A stretch of DNA of 64,000 bases from Saussurea involucrata (taxonomy: Eukaryota > Streptophyta > Magnoliopsida > Asterales > Asteraceae), in the NCBI GenBank assembly GCA_033807775.1, contig CM066318.1, positions 81,595,379-81,659,378 on the forward strand, written 5' to 3'. A model generated the notes under the pieces. The model was not told the DNA's origin. It made no database searches and saw only the letters and a list, made by a program, of their open reading frames with translations. Shown here in pieces: positions 44,505 to 54,569 of the stretch (positions are counted from its first letter, which is position 1; each line of letters opens with the position of its first letter). Both the position numbers and the translations under genes were made by a program.

Positions 44505-46934
44505 TTAGTTTTTCTTAGGTACCCACTTAACCATGTATACACGTTTGTCAGTGGAAGTAGTTGGAATGGAAGGTTCAGCAGTCTTCGCAGCATTTGAAGA
44601 TTCGTCTTTGTCTTTCTTCACTTTGGTTAATTTCTTAACCTCAGTGGTAGAATTCACCTTGACCTGATTTGCACCAGGGTTGGTCTTCTTTGCCTTGGGG
44701 GCAATCTTCACCTTAGCTATCTTTTCATCTTTGGTGGCTGTGGGGCACTTACTAGCAATATGATCAGTGAGTCCACAGTGATAACATTTCCTATAGCTAA
44801 AAGTAGTTCTAGGACCATTTGTATGCTGAGCTTTTAATTTCGAATTAGAAGTGCCAGCACCAAGTAAACTATTGGCTTTAGAAATGGAACGAACATTCAG
44901 TTCTTCAGATTTCTTACCAAGGACATCCACTCTGAGTCTAGGAGTAGATCGCTGAATAGATCCACGCTGAATAAATCCAGAGATCTGATTTCTAGATCCA
45001 GAGGGGTAGATCACTGAGGCTTTAGAAGCATTCAGCTTTGGTACTAAGGTACCCTTCTGAGGATTTTGATAAATAACAATTCCTTTACCTTTGTCTTTAG
45101 AGACAGGGGTAGGTTTTGAATAAACCATTTTCTCCTTACCTTTTGAGGAGGTAGGAGTTTCCTCAGGGATTGGTGTAAAGGACGATGAGCACTGAGAAGA
45201 TGAAGTGTCAGAGACTGATGATACGAACGTTCCAAATTTAAGCATTGAACGTTCAGTGGTTGGTTTTGGAGTATCATATTTATAACCCAGACCACGTTTA
45301 TCACTCAGAGGAATCTGAGCCTTAGTTATCTCAGTGATCTTTGTTGAAGAATTACACCATCCTTCAACAGTAGCTTTTTCAGCCTCTAATGCAGCGATAG
45401 CTTCTGCTCGTTCGATTTTGACTAGCTGATTTAAATATACTTGATCTTTAAAATCTTCTTCAATTTTAGAAAGCTTTTCTATTTGAAGATGACAGTTTTT
45501 AAGCTTTTCAGCGAGATCAAGGTTTTGGTTTTCAACCACAGTTTTGCCGTTCATGGCTTCGTATAAACTTCTAGTCAAGAGATCGATCTTACGGAGACTA
45601 TCAGCTTCATCAATATTTGCAATATTGGTAAAGAAAGAAGGTGATACCTGAATAGCAGAGGTTGAAGTGGAGGGAATGTCTGAACTTTCTTCCTCTTCTT
45701 CAATCTTGGCCATGAGACATTGATTTGCTTCATCATCTTCAGAATCAGATGATGATGCTTCTTCATCAGAAGCAGCCCAGTCATAGTCAGCCATCAGGCC
45801 TTTTCCTTTCTTCTTAAAGCTTTTCAGCTTCGCATATTTTTCTTTCAGCTTTGAGTATTTGTTATCTTTATTCCTTGGAACAAAGGATTTCTTTGTGAAA
45901 GCTGAGGGTCTAGAAACTTTCTTAGACCTGCACTCGTTAGCAAAATGTCCTATCTTTTCGCAGTTAAAACAAGTAGCAGTAGCCTTATCAACAAAAGCTG
46001 ATGATTTAGGCTTGTCAGCTATGGAAAGAGGTTTGTTCTTTCTAAACATTTTCTTCTTGGAAAATCTCCTGAACTTTTTGGTTAGGAGAGCCAAGGATTC
46101 ATCATCTGAAAAATCAGAATCTGATGAACTTTCAGAGTTACTCTCTAACTCAGTGATAGTGACCGAGGGTCGCTGAGTAGAAGGTTCCTCTGAGATTAAA
46201 GCAACAGGGGTGCTTTTGGAATCCTTTACAAGATTCTTCTTAAGATGGCTTGATTGCTCATGATTCAGCAACGTGCCATATAAGGTAGCAAGGGTCATTG
46301 ATCTTAGATCCTTTGACAGCTTGAGACACATGGAATAATTGTCCCAGCTTTCAGGTAAACATTCTAGAAACTTTGTCAGCACTTCAAAGTTAGAATATTC
46401 CTTACCAACAGTTTTCAGATCTATAATTCAACAATTAAAACGTTGGTGAACTTCAGAGAGAGTTTCATTCTTACCAGAAATGAAGCTTTCGTATTGTCTT
46501 ACCAGGTTGATCTTTCTTGAGTCCTGGACTTCAGACGTTCCTTCATACTGAACACATATTGTGTCCCACATGGCTTTTGATGTTTTCAGATTCATGACGG
46601 AATGGTAGACTTCGTCAGGAAGAGCCATGGATAGTATGGATCTGGCTTTTATATCTATAGCCACTTTCTTCTTATCTTCATCAGTCCATTGATGGATTTC
46701 TTTAGGTACCAGCCTTTCTGGAATAGCAGGTCTATTCTCAGTGCCTGGAACTGCAGCATCAAATCTTACAGGGATGAATGGACCATTCTCAATATAGTAA
46801 GGCATAGTAGGGTCTACACCTTCTAAGAAGAGTGTCATCCTATTTTTCCATAAGTTGAAGTTATCTCTGGAAAATCTAGGGGGTTTTGTAAGAGAACCAT
46901 TGTCTATATAATTTGTGTTTGTATTGGTGGCCAT
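44505..46934 (-). pseudogene. gag: Sirevirus S1 gag with one internal stop
   Basis: ATG at 46934. About 809 codons in one frame broken only by TGA at 46430-46428 (residue 169). The N-terminal copia gag domain has P-R-F-S-R-D-N-F-N-L-W-K and the M-W-D-T-I-C-V-Q-Y-E-G-T block. The first CCHC knuckle C-F-N-C-E-K-I-G-H-F-A-N-E-C lies at about 45935-45978 and the second, C-Y-H-C-G-L-T-D-H-I-A-S-K-C, at about 44749-44790; an acidic Ser-rich region separates them. Unusually long gag, as in Sireviruses. It ends at TAA 44507-44505, twelve bases before the first codon of the pol frame and in the same phase. Confidence 0.9.
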
Positions 46935-47000
46935 TTTCAGATAATAGCAAGGAAGAGAAATATCTTAGATTAGATCTTGTTTATGAGATTAAACAAATCT

Positions 47001-47012
47001 GCTCTGATACCA
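47001..47012 (-). other. Primer-binding site of S1 (tRNA-iMet)
   Basis: Minus strand TGGTATCAGAGC, two bases after the 5' LTR end at 47015. Confidence 0.9.
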
Positions 47013-47014
47013 CT

Positions 47015-47989
47015 TGTTGGTCCCGAAGGCCTATACAAGTTTGTAGAAGGGGGGGGGGGGGGGGGTTGAATACAAACACACAGATTTTACTTTTCTAAAT
47101 TGTTTATTGATAAATCATTAACAATTTACAGCTTGTTGCGGAAACAAGATTAAGGATAAACCTAAATCTAAACAAGTTGGAACACTAAGGTTTCTTGCAC
47201 TAAGAGAGATAAGGAAATTACTAATAATAACCTATCTGAGATAAGAGATTTGAACATGTCCAGAGTTAGCAAGTTACTTCAAATGAAGTGAGTTCATCTC
47301 CTTATATACTGCATGCATTTAATGCAAGTCAGTATATACTTTACACGTGTCATCAGCTGGTTGGTTGCATGTCATTGACCTTGGTTGACAACCTTAGTAG
47401 CCGTATGGATGAATAGTGTAGTATCAGAGTGGTTGTACGATTTCAGATTTTCGGAGGTTCTTTTCTGACATTTCGTACGGAGTCGTGCAAGGGTGGTTAA
47501 GACAAAAGTACTTTGTACGGAGGACTTCATGATCAGCTTTCGTTAATTCCGCGATTATCATTTTCTATTCAGCGAATGATAAAGTTCAGCGATAGCTGAA
47601 GTCTTGTACTTGATACTTCACGTTGAGTGGACAAATCTGAGTCTTCGATGATCCGCATCAGTTCATTAGGAGACTTGTCGCTGGTTCTTGAGCTTGATCT
47701 TCGACTTCAGCGTAGAACCTTTGTTGACGTGAAACTTGTCTTCAGGGATCATAAGTAAACAACTAACTTATCAGCGATCATCATAATGACTGAACAGACT
47801 CAGAGCATTAATGATGAACAGTGTTCGCTGAATGTTTAATCTAAAGAGTGAGAGTTCCTATCAGCGGTACTGCAAGATCTTAGTACTTATCAGCGATAGT
47901 GAAACTCTGATACATATTGTTTTACTTACAATTTTCACTAAGTATATAAGAGAGAGTCATTATCAAATCACTGAGGGTTTGGATCAACA
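47015..47989 (-). repeat. 5' LTR of Sirevirus S1
   Basis: 975 bp, matching 34982-35952 apart from about nine substitutions, a one-base insertion and a longer G run (17 G at 47049-47065). TCAGCG/CGCTGA words are again concentrated at 47540-47895. Confidence 0.92.
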
Positions 47990-49175
47990 GAATCAATCAG
48001 GTAATTTCCTTTCTCTACCTTTCAGCTGTGGATTTGTTGTTAAAGATTGAATATCTATGTGGGTTTTGTTAAAATTGGGTTTGAAGCTTAATGGGAGAAA
48101 TTGGGTATTTTATTGTGTTATTACTGTTAAGATTTCAGTAATTGTTGAGTTTAGTGACCTTGGGGGGTTGCTAATCGTTATCTGTGAGATCTCGGTCATA
48201 TCAGTGATTTTTCGGCCCAAATAAGGATCAGATGGGCGTCCGGATTGTTTCATGGACGTCCGGACACTTCGATCAGATGAAGGTTTCCGGGTAAGTATCC
48301 GATAATCGTGTGTGTGTGTCCGGATAGGGTGTTGTCCGGATAGGAGTGTTGTCCGGATAAGTTGTTGTCCGGATAAGTTGTTGTCCGGATAGGAGTGTTG
48401 TCCGGATAGGGTGTTGTCCGGGAAGATTGTGTTGTCCGGTAAGTTGAGGTAATCAGCTTATGAGTTTATCTTTTCGCCCAGGTAGATCGTTTGGAAGTGC
48501 ATATCAAAAGTAGGAAAGGAACGTAAGCGTAACAGGTGAGTTTTTCTAACTAAAGCTTGATGGTACTTGTTCCTTTACTCGTACATGCGTGTTTACTTAA
48601 TGTATGTTGCATATAAATTACTTATGCATGGTGTGATCTATATGGGGGGGTGTCCCATACGATATGTGTAAAGTTTATGGGGGGCGTGTCCCATACGATA
48701 TGTGTAATGCTTATGGGGGGTGTCCCATATGTTATGGTATGACGCTTATGGGGGGTGTCCCATATGTCATGGTGTGGTGCTTATGGGGGGGTGTCCCATA
48801 TGTTATTTGCCAAACTGTCTATTGATTTATGTTTTGCAACTCTTAAAAATGCTATTTGTGGTGTGGATGAATCTGAGGGTTCTCACTAGACCTTGTGGTC
48901 TAACCCTCGCATTTTTCAAAACTGAAATCCTTTTCAGGTAAGCAGATTAGGGGCAGCTCCTCTAGTGGAAAGGAGAAGGCATGAGAACGGGCGTGGGTGA
49001 TACTAGTGGACCATCCTTTTACATTTCAGTATTTAGATACTCTCAGTTGTAATTAGGGTTATTCCGCAAACCCAAGTTTTGAATTTTGATGGTGTGAATC
49101 GTGGGCCATGTTTTGGCGATTTATTATATTCAAATGTCCTTTTTTACATGTTTTGGAGTGGGTTGTTACAATTGG

Positions 49176-50111
49176 TGTGGTGTCGTAGGGTATGGGCACG
49201 GAGGTGGTGGATTCCAGGAGCCGGGGGTCTGCCATTGAGGCCAACTTTGTTGCTGGTAGCAGTATGGGAGACCAGAAGACCGGTTTCCACGCCCACGACC
49301 GCGCCCTCGTCGTCCATGTGGCTGTTGGGAATCGCGGCCACGACCACGACCGGTCTGGATTGTTGATGGGGAAGGAGGTCGATCAGCCATGGGGGTCGGG
49401 CTTGTCGTCGGCTGTTGTGAGCGTGGTCCGGTAACGAGAGCCTGTTGGACGTGGGCTTCCTGTTTGGAGCTCCTTGTTTCTTCCAAGAGGAGTTGAGATC
49501 GGGCTTTGTTGAAGCTGGGGAGCGGATCTGCCTGTTGGATCATGGTGGCGATGGTATCGTATTCGCCTTTGGTGAGCCTGGAGATTAATTGGAGAACCAT
49601 CTTGGGTTCGGTGATAGGGTTACCAACATTGGCTAGTTGGTCGGCGAGGTGTTTGAGTCGCTTACAATAGTCAGCCATGTTGGTGAAGTTTTCGAGCCGA
49701 GTGGTGTTGAACTGTTCTTCTAAGTACACGGCGCGAGTGTGTTTGTTGTCTTGAAAATTTTCTTCAAGGCGCTTCCATAGTTCTTGGGTTGTTGCACCTG
49801 GTTTGATGATCGTTTGTAGGAGGTCTTTGGAGTTTGTACCGTATATCCATTGTTTGACAATGGCATCAATACATTTCCATGTGGCATCGTCAACGGTAGG
49901 TGGGCGGGGTGTAGCGGCATCGATATGATGGAGAACATTATATGCGCATGCGTGGATGTGGAAGAGTTCCACCCAAGCCGCATATTGACCTTCTTCTTGG
50001 TCAAGGATTAGAGGGAGGAAGTTTTTGATGTTGTTGACGGCAAAGGCTGGGTGAAAACCGGAGTTGGGAGGGTTGTTTCTCTTTTGGGTCTGGTATGACA
50101 GCGCCGGTCAT
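49176..50111 (-). pseudogene. gag: Gag of copia element C2 (interrupted by chromovirus G1)
   Basis: The candidate ATG is 50111-50109, but that frame closes within 40 codons. The capsid-like frame, with V-N-N-I-K-N-F-L and W-V-E-L-F-H-I-H-A, starts one base out of phase near 50.07 kb, so there is a one-base frameshift at the N terminus. The UBN2-type gag region runs to about 49.5 kb (W-K-C-I-D, E-L-W-K-R-L-E-E-N-F, M-A-D-Y-C-K-R-L). A Gly/Arg-rich tail (G-R-G-R-G) follows and no zinc knuckle is seen. The frame is cut at 49175 by the chromovirus and resumes at 28112 in phase toward protease. Confidence 0.88.
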
Positions 50112-50159
50112 GGTGATGGTGAGGAGGGGTGGAGAGAAAAAAAAAACGAGAGTGTGTGT

Positions 50160-50171
50160 GCTCTGATACCA
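50160..50171 (-). other. Primer-binding site of element C2 (tRNA-iMet)
   Basis: Minus strand TGGTATCAGAGC, directly adjoining the LTR start at 50172. Confidence 0.9.
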
Positions 50172-50373
50172 AGTTAGAATGGGAGAAATTGCTTGCCTTT
50201 GCCATTCCATTCTCCAAGTATATATACAGATTACAAAAACCTTATCTAAGGAAACAATTTAGGAGATGTCTCTTATTGAGATATTCCATATTTACAGGAA
50301 ACTATTTTAGAGATAAATCTCATAATAAAAAGGAATTATCTATTGGGATATATACAAGAGATATATGTTAACA
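50172..50373 (-). repeat. Right (5') LTR of element C2 (202 bp)
   Basis: Uninterrupted copy of the LTR split at the left end. AATAG follows at 50374-50378, matching 12869-12873. Confidence 0.92.
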
Positions 50374-50378
50374 AATAG

Positions 50379-50950
50379 ACTAAGGTTTTGTTTCTTTTTC
50401 ATTTTAAACTCTTATTCATCATTTATATCTGATTCGATAACACATTTTACAATTCATACCATTTGTTTTTTATTTATTTTTATAGCCTCTTATCACTTAA
50501 TATGGTATGGTCAAAAAAATGGTAACTATATCTCTTAAATCTCCTCTTATTTCCATTTGGTACCATTCTTTCGATTTCAACAACAGTTTTGGCTAAAATG
50601 CACCCCAATTTTGTAATAAGCGCAAAATAATGAATATTGTAGATCTATGTGTTGACTTTCCAGAACATCTTGAATCACTTAAATCGGAGCTTCGGTGTGT
50701 AAGATATGATTAAAACTCCACAACCTCGCAAATGTACCAACATCCTTCTTTTGTTTCTTTTCTTTTTCTTTTCTTCAATCATCTATACTCACTTCAATTG
50801 ACGTATTTAAGTTGATTTTTATTATGGATAAAATAGGCAATTATACATATTCAGACGTTTTATCAATTTACAAAAACAAACACTCTTATTGATTCAGATT
50901 TCAGACTTCAACACAACCTTTAAATATCATAATTCAGACCTCAACATCTC
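50379..50950. other. AT-rich intergenic stretch
   Basis: About 570 bp with no gene, terminal repeat or recognisable element. Confidence 0.5.
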
Positions 50951-50953
50951 TTA

Positions 50954-53247
50954 GGGTGTGTTTGATACATTGGACAGAACAGAACAAGATCCACTGTCCA
51001 GCGTTAGCGGGACTTTTATGTAGAACGGACTGGAATAAGGTGGAACAACTAGAACAGGCATGTTCTACCCCAAGTCATGGAACAAGGTGGAACAAACTCA
51101 TGTTTTACCAATATAACCTCAAAATAAAATCTACTTCTATTCTAAAACATCAAATAAACCTTATATTTTATATTTTATTCATTCTTTAAATTTTATTTAT
51201 TGTATTTTATGCTCTTTAAACTTTTACTTTATTTTCTTCAAAATATTATTTTTACATTGTTTCTATGTTTTGATTAATTTATGTAAACTATTAAATACTA
51301 ATAGTAAAAAAAATATAGAAAATGTTAGAAACTAAAAGTTGGAAACTACATAATTTTTTTATTTTGGTGTCATTTTAATCGTCTTTGTAACAACTCAACT
51401 CTAAAATAAAGCATGGCATTCAATATAATGTAAACATCCCAAAAATTTGTCTCAAAATTTCCATTACAAGTTTCATCAAAACTAGGTTGGCGGAAACAAC
51501 CTATTCACAACTGAGAATAACATAAAGTCTATAAGTAAAATGAAACTCTATCTCTAGAAGCATCCGTACTCTAAGCCTGCTGTTTGCCCTTACCGGAGCT
51601 TCCTACACCCTGCTTACCTGAAAATGTTTAGTTTGGAAAATGCGAGGGTTAGACCATGAGGTCTAGTGAGTTCCCTCAATACAACAGTTCTCAAAACATA
51701 TTAAAACAGTTCATAACTTTCAAAAACACTTTGAATAAAACTTTCAAATAACTTCACACTCGTAAATGGCACACTGAAGTCACTCGGAAGTGACAACGTG
51801 TCAGTCTCACACTGCCTTACTGGGTCACTCCTCCCATGGCATAAACGGGTCACTCCTCCCGGTATAAGCACTGGCAGGCCACACCCCCGACTTAGTCAAT
51901 TTACGTCTAATCACAATATATGCATACATCACAAATAACTTTCACACATGCATTTCATGTAAATAAAACTTCACATTTCTTCTCATTTACTTACTTCAGA
52001 AAACACGTTTTAAAACACGTATCTTTAGTTAGAAAAACTCACTTGGTGTGCTCTTAACAATTCTTCCTTCTTTACTTTTGACCTTCAAATGGAATACCTG
52101 AATAAGGGATAAAATATAAGCTGACTGACCAACTTTCCGGACACTAACTATCCGGACACCACTATCCGGGAGAAATTACCGGGAACTACCGGGTCCATCC
52201 GGAAACTAACCCATCCGGGCAATACTGGACTCCATCCGGGAACTACCGGATCCATCCGGGAACTACCGGGTCCATCCGGGAACTACCGAGTCCATCCGGG
52301 AACTACCGGACGACGGGCTGTGATGCTTTTGGGATTGAAATCTGCTAACAAACCCTTACCCACAACGAATAAGCGATAAAAACAGTATCATAAACATACT
52401 TAGACTAGCCCTTACTAACTCTTTGTTGCTTAAACACAAGGATGATTGTCTAATCCCCCTTTAGAGCATCATTCTCAATTTTTAACCAAAAACCCTCAAA
52501 AACCAACAATCCAGCAGAACATCTAAGATAAGAATTGGGATCAGGGATTACCTGATAGAATCACTGTAGAATCAGACTCCAATTCCACTTCCTCTTCCAA
52601 TTTGTAGATTGATGATGTCTCCCTCTCCAATTGCAATTGAAACCATCTCACTCAAGCCGCCAACAATAGGAGTAAATGGCCATCTAGGGTTTTGTGCCCA
52701 AAATGAGAGATTTTATACCCTCCTATCAAAATTACAAATCAGCCCCTAAACTTTAAAATTATGCAACTTTTCCACAAAACTTCTTCTGTTCAAATAAAGA
52801 TATCGGTTATTACAGTCTTGAAGAAACTTTCTAATAATTTGTATTGTTTTAAAAAATATTTATTTCATTATAATTTAATACCTTACATAATTAATAAAAA
52901 TATATAAATTGGTCAATGTTATTTGTTCTGATATGTCCAATTCTCTGTCAGACAACCATGGAACCATGTCAGGACCCATGAGATGGGGTTGGCAACGATC
53001 CTCTACTGAGCCATGGTCTAGACCAAGGGTTCTGTTAATCACGCTCTGGTTCCATGGATGATGGTTCATCGACCAAACATGGGTTTCTGTCTTGTTAGCA
53101 ATCAAGAATACAGAGGTACGAGCCTATAGAACAGATTCTGTTCAAGTAAGGTCGTTCTGTTATGTCCAATTTTGTCTTATCAAATATGGAACAGCTGTTC
53201 TGTCATGTTCTGTCATGTCATATCTTATCTACATACTAAAGGCACCC
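50954..53247. mobile_element. PIF/Harbinger-like non-autonomous element, split by a solo LTR
   Basis: Left end GGGTGTGTTTGATAC (50954) and right end, on the other strand, GGGTGCCTTTAGTATG (53247). Subterminal GACAGAACAGAAC on the left is mirrored by GTTCTGTCATGTTCTGTC on the right. The 3-bp TTA flanks both sides (50951-50953, 53248-53250), as in Tourist/PIF elements. Without the inserted LTR it is about 860 bp, with no transposase. Repeated TGGAAC/GTTCCA words lie inside. The 75- to 77-codon frames across it are chance. Confidence 0.7.
51386..52814 (-). mobile_element. Solo LTR related to chromovirus G1 (1429 bp)
   Basis: The minus strand starts TGTAATAACCGATATC and ends GAGTTGTTACA. A perfect GTCTT duplication flanks it (51381-51385, 52815-52819). 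It shares with the G1 LTR the end GTTGTTACA, the GGGCACAAAACCCTA segment, TCCGG-rich tandem units (about 52135-52312) and the ACCTGAAAATG/GGTCTAACCCTCGCA region, so it is a diverged member of the same superfamily. No internal region. Confidence 0.88.
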
Positions 53248-53250
53248 TTA

Positions 53251-53541
53251 AAAAAACAAACCCACCTAATAATCATGATCTAATTTTAATTTAAAATGTT
53301 TGAAATTCCAAACCTTAACATATACCAAGATGTAATTTAACTCGGTACAAAATAAAATCACGTAAAATTATTTCAAATCAGATATTTTAAAGGGAGAATA
53401 ATATTTCTCTAAAATGTACAAAGATTCCTTTCTTTTTCAAAATAAGAGAGAATCTATGAAGTAGGGAAATGAAACAGTGACTTTTCATTCACTAATATGG
53501 ATATTAATAATAATTAATTACTAGTTAATAATTAAACGTAA
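53251..53541. other. 3' flank of the DUF4408 gene
   Basis: About 290 bp of AT-rich sequence downstream of the minus-strand gene; it probably holds its 3' untranslated region. I see no clear AATAAA signal on the minus strand. Confidence 0.4.
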
Positions 53542-54303
53542 TTACTGATAATATGAATTTTCAACCATGGTCTGCTGCTTGATAAAGCTCTGTTGCTTTG
53601 AGATGAAAGCCTCAACGGCAAGACGGAACTCTTCGTTGCTCAGCCTCTCCACCGGCGACGACGACCTTGAGTGTATGTCACCGGCGCTGACATCATCGCT
53701 CCTCCGCTTCTCTGTCACCGACCTTCTTAATTCTCTGCCTGCAGGTTTCATTGAAATCTCTCGTTTCAACTTCGCCGATTGTGTTCGCTGAAATCTCTCA
53801 ATCTGCTTCGCAGCCTGTTTGATTGCCGTTTCCGCCGCCACTAATTCTGATTCGGTTTTCACGATCGAATTCTCATAACGAACCACCGTATCTCGAATTT
53901 CTTCGGTGGCTGTTTGTGGTGATTCTTCCACCACCAGATCTGCATTGGAAGAGATTTCGTTTGTTTTATGATGATAATTCACAGATCTATACTTATTATT
54001 ATCTTCTGAGATATTCGATTCGTGTGTGTGACCGGAGAGCACATAACAAAGAACAACGATAACGTTTCCGACAAGAAAAACGACGTGTGGATTCATGATG
54101 TAAGATGAACAGGCGTACAGAAACTCGCCGGATACTTTAAAAACTGTAGGAATTAGGCGAGTCGACGACCACGAAATCAAAGCAACGGCGATGAAAACTT
54201 CAATCAATCCAAACATTTTTGCAATGTTGTTAAACCGCTTGTATCTAGCAAGCGCATTGGCCTTCTCCACTTGAATACTGTCAACAAAACCATACGAATC
54301 CAT
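53542..54303 (-). CDS. DUF4408/DUF761 domain membrane protein
   Basis: Intact single-exon gene of 253 codons, ATG at 54303. Two hydrophobic segments, residues about 31-53 (F-G-L-I-E-V-F-I-A-V-A-L-I-S-W) and 71-90 (N-P-H-V-V-F-L-V-G-N-V-I-V-V-L-C-Y-V-L), match the N-terminal DUF4408 architecture of plant proteins. A polar linker, a helical Glu/Lys/Ala-rich stretch (about 130-175) and a basic Ser/Arg region follow. The C-terminal block (S-N-E-E-F-R-L-A-V-E-A-F-I-S-K, about 222-236) is the DUF761 signature. The family is plant-specific and of unknown molecular function, predicted to be membrane-bound. The only host-type gene in the window without lesions; composition differs from the surrounding transposons. 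Likely regulated from a TATA box about 250 bp upstream, with a MITE immediately beyond it. Confidence 0.88.
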   Translation of the reverse strand: MDSYGFVDSIQVEKANALARYKRFNNIAKMFGLIEVFIAVALISWSSTRLIPTVFKVSGEFLYACSSYIMNPHVVFLVGNVIVVLCYVLSGHTHESNISEDNNKYRSVNYHHKTNEISSNADLVVEESPQTATEEIRDTVVRYENSIVKTESELVAAETAIKQAAKQIERFQRTQSAKLKREISMKPAGRELRRSVTEKRRSDDVSAGDIHSRSSSPVERLSNEEFRLAVEAFISKQQSFIKQQTMVENSYYQ

Positions 54304-54554
54304 ATTTCTCCAAATTCAAGTATTTAAATTTGAAAACCGTATGAAAAATTAAGCGAATTACAGGAGTGAATCAAAAACAGAGAGAAATTGCATGAAATTG
54401 GAGTTAATATCTTAGAACGATTGAGGAAGATCACGCCAGAAAATTGGGGGTGAAGATGGATCATAAAACACGCACACCACTTTCAAGTGTGTGTTTGTTG
54501 AAAGAAGAGGTTGTGTGGGGGACGATGGGAATGCCGCCAACGGGAAGGTACGCA
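54304..54554 (-). other. 5' untranslated/proximal promoter region of the DUF4408 gene
   Basis: About 250 bp between the start codon and the candidate TATA box. No upstream exon is seen; the plus-strand ORF 54444-54713 runs through this region and the MITE and is not coding. Confidence 0.45.
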
Positions 54555-54561
54555 TTTATAG
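54555..54561 (-). promoter_or_regulatory. Candidate TATA box of the DUF4408 gene
   Basis: The minus strand reads CTATAAA in the context CCCTATAAATGCG. Plant start sites usually lie about 30 bases downstream, which would put transcription start near 54525. Inferred from position and motif only. Confidence 0.5.
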
Positions 54562-54569
54562 GGCATTTA

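Larger units (their letters stand above)
34982..47989 (-). mobile_element. Sirevirus-type copia retrotransposon (element S1, 13.0 kb)
   Basis: LTRs 34982-35952 and 47015-47989 (971 and 975 bp; about nine substitutions plus G-run length), flanked by a perfect GAATC duplication (34977-34981, 47990-47994). Minus orientation: primer site 47001-47012, gag 46934-44505, pol 44492-41214, a 972-bp spacer, a long extra ORF 40241-36219, then a purine tract and the 3' LTR. Very long gag with two zinc knuckles, pol of canonical copia order and an extra ORF after pol fit the Sirevirus (SIRE/Maximus) lineage. It is the youngest large insertion here by nesting and LTR identity. Confidence 0.93.
28118..49170 (+). 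mobile_element. Ty3/gypsy chromovirus (element G1), inserted in gag of element C2
   Basis: 5' LTR 28118-29599 (TGTAGTAACCG...GTTGTTACA), primer site, gag-pol in one frame, purine tract (34687-34698), then 3' LTR from 34700, interrupted at 34981 by a Sirevirus and resuming at 47995 to end at 49170. Flanks are GTTGG (28113-28117) and ATTGG (49171-49175), a 5-bp duplication with one change. The reading frame of the host gag is continuous across the insertion point when one duplication is removed. The order RT-RNase H-integrase with a chromodomain-like tail places it among chromoviruses, perhaps Tekay-like (tentative). I count roughly 20 substitutions between LTRs. Confidence 0.92.
34700..49170 (+). 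repeat. 3' LTR of chromovirus G1, split by the Sirevirus
   Basis: 34700-34981 and 47995-49170 together form one LTR of about 1458 bp that matches 28118-29599. The break carries the GAATC duplication of the Sirevirus. Length difference from the 5' LTR comes mainly from the tandem arrays. Confidence 0.92.
12874..50373 (-). mobile_element. Copia LTR retrotransposon hosting the nested insertions (element C2, Ale/Retrofit-like)
   Basis: Two 202-bp LTRs: right 50172-50373; left split as 12874-12923 plus 24627-24778 by a CACTA insertion. A perfect 5-bp duplication AATAG flanks it (12869-12873, 50374-50378). On the minus strand the LTR runs from TGTTAACATAT to CCATTCTAACT and the primer site follows with no gap. 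Without insertions the element is about 4.7 kb: gag (49.2-50.1 kb), then protease, integrase, RT and RNase H (28.1 down to 24.8 kb). Short LTRs and compact size suggest the Ale/Retrofit group (tentative). I count about three differences between the LTRs. Confidence 0.9.

Noticed and set aside
50956..51189. 77-codon plus-strand frame
   Set aside because: Lies within the end of the PIF/Harbinger-like element and runs into AT-rich DNA; no domain.
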